Positions 1 to 5,470 of a stretch of DNA of 6,099 nt are shown in pieces. The notes under the pieces were generated by a model. It was not told the origin of the DNA. It was given only the letters and a program-made list of their open reading frames with translations, and searched no databases. Every line of letters begins with the position of its first letter. Positions within the stretch are counted from its first letter, which is position 1. The stretch is from an uncultured bacterium (GTDB lineage Bacteria; Pseudomonadota; Gammaproteobacteria; Burkholderiales; Burkholderiaceae_E), in the NCBI GenBank assembly GCA_903864485.1, contig CAIPGD010000526.1:1-6099 (forward strand), written 5' to 3'. The position numbers were made by a program, and so were the translations under genes.

Positions 1-557
1 CCGCGGGGAAGCAGCCTCAGCACATACTCGGCGCCGATAATCGCGAACAGAAATGCTTTTGGATTGCGATTAATGGTCGAGAAGAACAACCAGCCACCGG
101 GCTTGGCCATTTCGGCACAGGCCCGAATGGTGGAGGCGGGATCGGGCACGTGCTCGAGCATCTCCATGCAGGTCACGGTATCGAAGGATCCGGGCTCTGC
201 CTGCGCCAGGTCTTCGGCGGCGATGCGTCGGTATTGAACACTGACGCCGCTTTCCAGGCGATGTAATTCGGCCACCTTGAGAGGGCGATCAGCCAGATCG
301 ATCCCGGTGACCACCGCACCCGCCCGCGCCATGGATTCGGCCAGGATGCCGCCCCCACAGCCCACATCGACGATACGCCGACCCGTCAGTGGTGCGAGCG
401 CATCGATCCATCCGAGTCGCAGTGGATTAATGGCATGCAGCGGCTTGAATTCGGATTCTGGATCCCACCAGCGCGATGCCAAGGCCTGAAACTTGGAGAG
501 TTCACCGGGATCGAAGTTAGAGGACCCAGACTGGCTGGTTGATGCGTAAGTGGGCAC
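1..557 (-). CDS. ubiG: Ubiquinone biosynthesis O-methyltransferase UbiG (C-terminus cut by window edge)
   Basis: SAM-dependent methyltransferase that carries out both O-methylations of ubiquinone biosynthesis (2-polyprenyl-6-hydroxyphenol and 3-demethylubiquinol), acting at the inner membrane. I translated the minus strand by hand. It reads SRWWDPESEFKPLHAINPLR at residues 28-47, which is the UbiG N-terminal signature. Then come SAM motif I, VDVGCGGG (63-70), an acidic ribose-binding Asp87 in TGID, and MEMLEHVPDP (131-140). All of these align closely with E. coli UbiG as I remember it. The frame is open through base 1. By comparison with E. coli, about 56 C-terminal residues lie outside the window. 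I chose the GTG at 557 because it precedes the conserved region by a typical short variable stretch and no in-frame ATG lies nearby. It has no clear Shine-Dalgarno sequence, so the start is less certain than the identity. The gene is downstream of ompA on the same strand, separated by a terminator. Confidence 0.95.
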   Translation of the reverse strand, partial: MPTYASTSQSGSSNFDPGELSKFQALASRWWDPESEFKPLHAINPLRLGWIDALAPLTGRRIVDVGCGGGILAESMARAGAVVTGIDLADRPLKVAELHRLESGVSVQYRRIAAEDLAQAEPGSFDTVTCMEMLEHVPDPASTIRACAEMAKPGGWLFFSTINRNPKAFLFAIIGAEYVLRLLPR

Positions 558-602
558 GATATTGAATCCCGGGCTTTGCGTCGCAGACGCTCCGTGAAAT
601 GG

Positions 603-636
603 AAAAACGCCCCGCGAGCTTGAGCCAGCGGGGCGT
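603..636 (-). terminator. Rho-independent terminator downstream of ompA
   Basis: A perfect 9-bp GC-rich stem (607-615 pairing with 628-636) has a 12-nt loop. On the minus strand it is followed directly by five T residues (607-603, the first of which is also the last base of the stem). It begins 23 nt past the ompA stop codon, the expected place for an intrinsic terminator of ompA. On the plus strand no T-tract follows the stem, so it should work only for minus-strand transcription. Confidence 0.88.
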
Positions 637-658
637 CTGAGTCGGGATCAACCCAAGC

Positions 659-1411
659 TTACTTGGTCGGTCGGGTTCCCACGACTTCGATTTCTACGCG
701 ACGGTTCTTTGCCCGTCCTTCCTTGGTCTTATTGCTGGCAACAGGTTGCTTTTCGCCTTTGCCTTCGGTGTAGATCCGATTGGGCTCGATGCCTTTGCTA
801 ACCAGATACGCTTTAACTGAATCAGCACGACGCTGCGACAGGCGATCGTTGTACTTATCGGAGCCAACACTGTCGGTGTGGCCGACGGCGATAACCACTT
901 CAAGGGCGATGCCCTTGATCTGACCAATCAACGCGTCGAGCTTTGCTTTGCCTTCGGGTTTGACGACTGTCTTGTCAAAATCAAAGAACGTGTCGGAAGC
1001 GAAGCTGACCTTTTCGCTGGTCGGGCGCGGCGAGGGAGCGGCCGCAGGCACGGGCACCGGAGCAACAACAGCCGGGGCCGGTGCGGCGCGCGGTGTCATT
1101 TCGGCGGCTTTGGGCTGGACCGGGGCGTTGGCTGGAGCCGGGGCTGCAGCAGGCGTCGGTGCTGGTGCTGGTGCTGGTGCTGGAGGGGCGACCTTGGGGA
1201 GCAAATCGTCGTCACAGCCGGCGATCGCATTCGCTGGGGTGAACGAGCCGGTGCGCCAGCAAAGGTTGGTGCCGCTTTTGACGATCTGCGAACCGGAGGC
1301 CCCGATCACGTAGCCCGGATTGTTCGGATTGACCGTCTGGGCCAAAACCAAACCGCTGGCGGTGACGGCGAGCGCGGACACTAGGCCTCGCAGATAGACT
1401 GAATTCTTCAT
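659..1411 (-). CDS. ompA: OmpA-family peptidoglycan-binding envelope protein, barrel-less Burkholderiales type
   Basis: Envelope protein expected to bind peptidoglycan in the periplasm; 250 aa from the chosen start. Residues 1-24 form a signal peptide (Lys2, Arg8, hydrophobic 9-23) with likely cleavage after Ala24 in VLA|QT. There is no lipobox cysteine. Residues 25-70 are a small module with two cysteines, Cys51 (LCWR) and Cys66, that could form a disulfide. Residues about 75-130 are a low-complexity Ala/Pro linker. Residues about 133-246 are an OmpA_C-like domain with FFDFDK (142-147), GHTDSVGS (177-184) and RLSQRRADSV (190-199). Asp180 and Arg195 sit at the spacing of the diaminopimelate-binding pair known in OmpA. 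There is no N-terminal eight-stranded barrel, so classical porin function is doubtful. I chose the ATG at 1411 over a GTG at 1423, because the GTG overlaps a good Shine-Dalgarno sequence (GAGG, 6-nt spacing) serving this ATG. Confidence 0.93.
   Translation of the reverse strand: MKNSVYLRGLVSALAVTASGLVLAQTVNPNNPGYVIGASGSQIVKSGTNLCWRTGSFTPANAIAGCDDDLLPKVAPPAPAPAPAPTPAAAPAPANAPVQPKAAEMTPRAAPAPAVVAPVPVPAAAPSPRPTSEKVSFASDTFFDFDKTVVKPEGKAKLDALIGQIKGIALEVVIAVGHTDSVGSDKYNDRLSQRRADSVKAYLVSKGIEPNRIYTEGKGEKQPVASNKTKEGRAKNRRVEIEVVGTRPTK
1158..1181 (-). repeat. Four tandem copies of a hexamer in the ompA linker
   Basis: GGTGCT (plus strand) is repeated four times without mismatch and encodes the Ala-Pro repeat at OmpA residues 77-85. 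The unit is six bases, so gain or loss of copies keeps the reading frame and only changes linker length. Neighbouring Ala/Pro codons are more degenerate, which suggests this block is a recent expansion. Confidence 0.85.
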
Positions 1412-1417
1412 GTTGAT

Positions 1418-1421
1418 CCTC
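1418..1421 (-). promoter_or_regulatory. Ribosome binding site that fixes the ompA start
   Basis: GAGG on the minus strand lies 6 nt before the ATG at 1411. An alternative in-frame GTG at 1423-1421 overlaps this site and has no comparable sequence before it. The 250-aa form is therefore preferred over the 254-aa form. Confidence 0.7.
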
Positions 1422-1483
1422 ACAGGGAAAGACCCCCAAAGTGTGCCACAGGGTGGTGCGTCTCGCTACTGGATGTAAAACCC

Positions 1484-1508
1484 CGCCCACTGTTGGGTTG
1501 ATTGGGCG
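1484..1508. repeat. Short inverted repeat in the ompA-gyrA intergenic region
   Basis: CGCCCA (1484-1489) and TGGGCG (1503-1508) are perfect 6-bp arms separated by 13 bases. They lie between the divergent ompA and gyrA genes, about 40 bp upstream of the proposed gyrA -10 element. They could be a regulator site or chance in GC-rich DNA; no known operator is recognised. Confidence 0.3.
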
Positions 1509-1523
1509 TCGCTTTGAAGCAAC

Positions 1524-1553
1524 ACGGTCAGCCGAGCCCCTGAATGTTACAAT
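1524..1553 (+). promoter_or_regulatory. Probable gyrA promoter with extended -10 element
   Basis: TGTTACAAT (1545-1553) is an extended -10 element: a TGn motif plus TACAAT, which matches the TATAAT consensus at five of six positions. The -35 region near 1524-1530 (ACGGTCA) is poor, as is common for extended -10 promoters. The expected transcription start, about 7 nt after the hexamer, is around 1559-1561, immediately before the gyrA ATG at 1562. The messenger would then have almost no leader. A start at the upstream ATG (1544) would lie inside the promoter. The call rests on sequence match alone. Confidence 0.5.
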
Positions 1554-1561
1554 TGGGTCAC

Positions 1562-4270
1562 ATGGATAGCTTCGCCAAAGAAACCCTCCCGGTCAGCCTC
1601 GAGGAGGAGATGCGTCGTTCGTACCTGGATTACGCAATGAGCGTAATCGTCGGGCGAGCGTTACCTGACGTTCGTGACGGACTCAAACCGGTTCATCGTC
1701 GCGTGCTGTTCGCGATGCACGAACTTAACAACGACTGGAACCGGCCCTACAAGAAAAGCGCACGGATCGTCGGCGACGTCATCGGCAAATATCATCCGCA
1801 TGGGGACAGTGCGGTCTACGACACCATCGTCCGTATGGCGCAGGATTTTTCACTGCGTTATTTGTTGGTCGACGGCCAGGGCAATTTCGGCTCGGTCGAT
1901 GGCGATAACGCCGCCGCGATGCGATACACCGAGATCCGCCTCAGTCGTATCGCGCACGAATTGCTTGCCGATATTGATCGCGAGACTGTGGACTTTGGTC
2001 CCAACTATGACGGTAGCGAGCGCGAGCCGCTGATCCTGCCGGCACGGATTCCGAACCTTTTGATCAACGGAAGCTCCGGAATCGCGGTCGGCATGGCGAC
2101 CAATATGCCGCCACATAATCTCAACGAGGTTCTTGACGGTTGCCTGCTGTTGCTGGAACGCCCGGACGTCACCGTTGATGAACTGATCGAGAAGATCCCA
2201 GCCCCTGATTTCCCAACAGCCGGAATTATTTACGGACTCACGGGCGTTCGCGAGGGCTATCGCACGGGGCGCGGGCGGGTGGTCATGCGCGCCCGAACTC
2301 ACTTTGAAGACATTGAGCGCGCTGGTGCCACGGGCCGTCAGTCGATCATCGTCGACGAGCTGCCGTATCAGGTCAACAAGCGCACCTTGTTGGAGCGCAT
2401 GGCGGAACTGGTCAACGAGAAGAAAATCGAGGGGATCAGCGACATCCGGGACGAATCTGACAAGTCCGGGATGCGCGTCGTCATTGAGCTCAAGCGCGGC
2501 GAAGTCCCCGAGGTTGTGCTTAATAATTTGTACAAGTCGACCCAGCTGCAGGACACGTTCGGCATGAACATGGTCGCCTTGGTCGACGGCCAGCCTCGCC
2601 TGTTGAATTTGCGCCAGATGCTCGAGTGTTTTCTGTCGCATCGCCGTGAAGTGTTGACACGGCGGACGGTTTTCGAATTGCGCAAAGCTCGCGAGCGAGG
2701 CCATCTGCTGGAAGGGTTGGCCGTTGCACTGGCCAATGTCGACGACATGATCGCGTTGATCAAAGCCGCCCCGACACCGCCAGTGGCAAAAGAACGCTTG
2801 CTCGAGCGGACCTGGGACCCTGGTCTTGCCCGCGAAATGGTCGAACGCGCTGCCGGTGGCGAAGATGGCTCAGACGTTGCGTCGCGGTTGCGAGCGTTCC
2901 GCCCCGAAGGGATGGACCCGGCGCTGGGTCTGAGCCCGAACGGCTACCGGCTGTCCGAGGCGCAGGCCCAAGAGATTTTGAACATGCGGCTGCAGCGCCT
3001 CACGGGGCTGGAACAAGACCGGATTGTCACGGAATACCGCGAGATTGTGCTGACGATTGCCGATCTGCTGGACATCCTGGCCCGGGCTGAGCGAATTACC
3101 GCCATCATCACGGACGAGTTGCATGACATCCGGCGCCAGTTTGGCGACGCCCGACGCTCGACGATCGAGGCCAATGCCACCGAACTCGGGGTTGAGGACC
3201 TGATCACTCCCACCGACATGGTGGTGACGATCACGCACGGTGGCTACGTCAAGAGCCAGCCGCTTTCGGAGTATCGTGCGCAGCGCCGGGGCGGCCGTGG
3301 TCGTCAGGCCGCTGCTCCCCGTCAGGACGACTGGGTCGACCAGCTCTTCATCGCCAATACCCATGACACGCTGCTGTGCTTTTCGGACCGCGGCCGGGTT
3401 TACTGGATGAAGGTCTACGAGGTCCCGCAGGGCTCGAGCACGTCCCGCGGACGTCCGATCATCAACTGCTTTCCGCTTGTGGACGGCGAGAAGATTACGG
3501 TTGTGTTGCCGGTCAAAGCCTTCGATGACCAGCACTATGTCTTCATGGCGACCCGACGCGGAACCGTTAAGAAGACCCCGCTGAGTGATTTTGGCAATCG
3601 GCGCACCGCCGGAATCATCGCGGTGGATCTCGATCCGGGCGATTTTCTGGTGGGTGCTGCGATTACGGATGGCCAGCACGACATCATGCTGTTCTCAGAC
3701 GCGGGCAAGGCCGTTCGGTTTGCGGAAGAAGATGTCCGACCGATGGGGCGAAATGCCCACGGCGTGCGGGGCATGTGGCTTGATGCGGAGCAAAGCATTA
3801 TCCAGTTGCTCGTCGCCTCGGGCGTTGACACGATGGCCGAACCGCCGGCCGTGCTTTGTGCAACCGCCAACGGTTTTGGCAAACGCACGCCAGTCACCGA
3901 TTACCCCCGCAAGGGCCGTGGGACCAAGGGCGTGATTGCGATTCAAACGGGCGATCGTAATGGCTCAGTTGTCGCGGCGGTCCTGGTTGAGCCGGTCGAC
4001 GAGATCATGCTGATTACTGACGGCGGCGTTTTGGTGCGTACACGCGTTTCCGAAGTCAAAGCGTCAAGCCGAGTCACGATGGGGGTCAAATTGATCGCCC
4101 TCGATCAGGGGGCTCAGCTGGCTGGGCTGCAAAAGGTAGCCGAGTCCGCGGTAGAAGCGATTGATGACGATTCTGTGGAGCCAGCCGAGTCTGCGGATTC
4201 TCCGGATTCTCCGGATTCTCCGGATTCCCCTGGCTCTGCACCGGGTGATTTGCCCGCGCCTGAGGCCTGA
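1562..4270 (+). CDS. gyrA: DNA gyrase subunit A
   Basis: Cytoplasmic type IIA topoisomerase subunit. With GyrB it introduces negative supercoils using ATP; GyrA cuts and rejoins DNA and wraps it. The product is 902 aa (E. coli 875). The N-terminal breakage-reunion domain spans about 1-540. It has DVRDGLKPVHRR (36-47) and the quinolone region HPHGDSAVYD (78-87), with Ser83 and Asp87 as in quinolone-sensitive E. coli. Catalytic Arg121-Tyr122 follow in AAMRYTE. The C-terminal pinwheel domain carries the GyrA box QRRGGRG at 574-580, which is needed for wrapping and separates gyrase from ParC. An acidic tail (about 853-902) ends in four Asp-Ser-Pro repeats. I chose ATG 1562 (MDSFAKETLP), the usual betaproteobacterial start. 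ATG 1544 would add six residues unlike homologues and falls in the -10 region. There is no strong Shine-Dalgarno. pheA follows after 38 bp with no terminator between. Confidence 0.98.
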   Translation: MDSFAKETLPVSLEEEMRRSYLDYAMSVIVGRALPDVRDGLKPVHRRVLFAMHELNNDWNRPYKKSARIVGDVIGKYHPHGDSAVYDTIVRMAQDFSLRYLLVDGQGNFGSVDGDNAAAMRYTEIRLSRIAHELLADIDRETVDFGPNYDGSEREPLILPARIPNLLINGSSGIAVGMATNMPPHNLNEVLDGCLLLLERPDVTVDELIEKIPAPDFPTAGIIYGLTGVREGYRTGRGRVVMRARTHFEDIERAGATGRQSIIVDELPYQVNKRTLLERMAELVNEKKIEGISDIRDESDKSGMRVVIELKRGEVPEVVLNNLYKSTQLQDTFGMNMVALVDGQPRLLNLRQMLECFLSHRREVLTRRTVFELRKARERGHLLEGLAVALANVDDMIALIKAAPTPPVAKERLLERTWDPGLAREMVERAAGGEDGSDVASRLRAFRPEGMDPALGLSPNGYRLSEAQAQEILNMRLQRLTGLEQDRIVTEYREIVLTIADLLDILARAERITAIITDELHDIRRQFGDARRSTIEANATELGVEDLITPTDMVVTITHGGYVKSQPLSEYRAQRRGGRGRQAAAPRQDDWVDQLFIANTHDTLLCFSDRGRVYWMKVYEVPQGSSTSRGRPIINCFPLVDGEKITVVLPVKAFDDQHYVFMATRRGTVKKTPLSDFGNRRTAGIIAVDLDPGDFLVGAAITDGQHDIMLFSDAGKAVRFAEEDVRPMGRNAHGVRGMWLDAEQSIIQLLVASGVDTMAEPPAVLCATANGFGKRTPVTDYPRKGRGTKGVIAIQTGDRNGSVVAAVLVEPVDEIMLITDGGVLVRTRVSEVKASSRVTMGVKLIALDQGAQLAGLQKVAESAVEAIDDDSVEPAESADSPDSPDSPDSPGSAPGDLPAPEA
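4195..4230 (+). repeat. Four tandem 9-bp repeats encoding Asp-Ser-Pro in the GyrA tail
   Basis: GGATTCTCC occurs three times perfectly and a fourth time with one change (4222-4230). The unit encodes Asp-Ser-Pro, giving residues 879-890 of GyrA. Length changes by whole units keep the frame. Near-identical codons across the copies point to recent duplication by slippage. Confidence 0.92.
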
Positions 4271-4296
4271 GGCTTCGGGTGGTCAGGCGGATCCGC

Positions 4297-4300
4297 AGGA
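4297..4300 (+). promoter_or_regulatory. Ribosome binding site of pheA
   Basis: AGGA lies 8 nt before the ATG at 4309. The next in-frame ATG (4321) has only a weak purine stretch before it, so the first ATG is preferred. Confidence 0.6.
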
Positions 4301-4308
4301 TCTGATTC

Positions 4309-5403
4309 ATGGCTGATCGGATGGATCAACCGGGCCTGAATGATCTGCGTCGCGAGATCGACGGGGTCGATCGCGAGTTGCTGCGATTGCTCGTGCGACG
4401 TTCAGAAATCGCCCGTAAGGTCGGTGAGCTGAAAGCCGTGTTGGATGCGCCGGTCTGGCGGCCCGAGCGCGAGGCCCAGGTAATCCTTGGCCTTCAGAAC
4501 GAAAATGAGGCGCTTGGCAGTGCACTGCCGGCGTCTGCGATCGCGGCCGTTTGGACTGAAGTGATGAGTGCCTGCCGAGCGCTCGAGCGACGGTTGCGAG
4601 TGGCTTTTCTTGGGCCTGCCGGGACCTTTTCCGAGTCGGCGTTGCGGCGTCACTTTGGTGATTCGGTAGATGCGATTGCTTGTCCCTCAATTGATGAGGT
4701 CTTTCGGGCCACGCAAGCTGGGGCCGCTGATTTTGGCATCGTCCCGGTGGAGAATTCGACCGAGGGCGCGGTGAGTCGGACGCTCGACCTGTATCAGCAG
4801 ACTCCGCTGTCGATTTGTGGCGAGGTGGCTATCGCGGTCCAGCAGAATCTGATGACACGATCAGGCCAGATGGAAGGTGTCACCCAAATTGTTGGGCACG
4901 CCCAATCTCTGGCGCAATGCGTTAATTGGCTTAACGCTCATTACCCGGGTTTGCCACGCGTGGCAGTGGCCAGTAACGCCGAGGGTGCGCGACTGGCTGC
5001 GCTGGAGGATCAAACCGCCGCAATCGCGGGCGAACCTGCTGCGCGGGCCTATGGTCTCGGGCTGGTCGCGGCGGCGATTCAGGATGACCCTTCGAATCAG
5101 ACTCGATTTCAGGTGATTGGCCGGCATGCGTGTGGACGTTCCGGCAATGACCAGACTTCGCTCATCCTCTCGGTGCCAGATCGTGCTGGCGCGGTGCATC
5201 GTTTGATCGAACCGCTCGCCCGTCACGGGGTCTCAATGAAACGATTTGAGTCCCGCCCCGCGCGAGGAAGTGCCTGGGAGTACATGTTCCATATTGACTT
5301 GGTTGGTCATCAGGAGGATGCGCCGGTGGCGGCGGCGATCGCAGAACTTCGTGAGCAGGCAACGGTTTGTCGCATCATTGGGTCCTATCCGCGGGGGCGC
5401 TGA
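4309..5403 (+). CDS. pheA: Bifunctional chorismate mutase / prephenate dehydratase (P-protein)
   Basis: Cytoplasmic enzyme converting chorismate to prephenate and then to phenylpyruvate, the precursor of phenylalanine; 364 aa. Residues about 10-95 are an AroQ-type chorismate mutase. Arg14, Arg31, Lys42, Arg54 and Glu55 match active-site residues Arg11, Arg28, Lys39, Arg51 and Glu52 of E. coli PheA. E. coli Asp48 is replaced by Arg51 in WRPERE, a form also known in other proteobacterial PheA. Residues about 97-275 are prephenate dehydratase, with FLGPAGTFS (100-108), VPVENSTEGAVSRTLD (145-160) and the catalytic Thr265-Arg266-Phe267 motif. Residues about 283-355 are an ACT domain with ESRP (314-317) and GAVH (294-297) in place of GALV; it should bind phenylalanine for feedback inhibition. 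The start is supported by AGGA. Spacing to gyrA (38 bp) and hisC (67 bp) suggests co-transcription. No attenuator leader peptide is visible upstream. Confidence 0.97.
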   Translation: MADRMDQPGLNDLRREIDGVDRELLRLLVRRSEIARKVGELKAVLDAPVWRPEREAQVILGLQNENEALGSALPASAIAAVWTEVMSACRALERRLRVAFLGPAGTFSESALRRHFGDSVDAIACPSIDEVFRATQAGAADFGIVPVENSTEGAVSRTLDLYQQTPLSICGEVAIAVQQNLMTRSGQMEGVTQIVGHAQSLAQCVNWLNAHYPGLPRVAVASNAEGARLAALEDQTAAIAGEPAARAYGLGLVAAAIQDDPSNQTRFQVIGRHACGRSGNDQTSLILSVPDRAGAVHRLIEPLARHGVSMKRFESRPARGSAWEYMFHIDLVGHQEDAPVAAAIAELREQATVCRIIGSYPRGR

Positions 5404-5470
5404 ACCCAGCCGTACCGTATTTTTCCTCGCGCCTCAGTCGCGTTCTATCCACCGATATTTGGTCACGCCT

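Noticed and set aside
878..1384. Open frame of 168 codons on the plus strand opposite ompA
   Set aside because: It is antisense to a well-supported ompA frame. Its Gly/Arg/Cys/Trp-rich product comes from the complement of the Ala-Pro repeat, and it has no family resemblance.
1544..1561. Upstream ATG giving a six-residue longer GyrA
   Set aside because: Homologues begin at MD-FAKETLP. The extra codons overlap the probable -10 element and have no ribosome binding site.
1850..2704. Open frame of 284 codons on the minus strand within gyrA
   Set aside because: It is a long antisense shadow caused by GC-rich codon bias in gyrA. No recognisable domain or start context is present, and gyrA motifs are intact on the other strand.
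2870..3679. Open frame of 269 codons on the minus strand within gyrA
   Set aside because: It is an antisense shadow of the same kind. The product resembles no family I know and is fully covered by conserved GyrA sequence.
4271..4308. Phenylalanine attenuator leader before pheA
   Set aside because: The 38-bp gap is too short and has no run of Phe codons and no terminator hairpin.
4307..4690. Open frame of 127 codons on the minus strand opposite the start of pheA
   Set aside because: It lies opposite the conserved chorismate mutase domain, and its Arg/Pro-rich composition is typical of antisense frames.
5404..5470. Possible separate promoter or terminator between pheA and hisC
   Set aside because: A GATATT (5454-5459) has no matching -35, and the short CGCG arms near 5428-5442 have no following T-tract. 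Neither is convincing.
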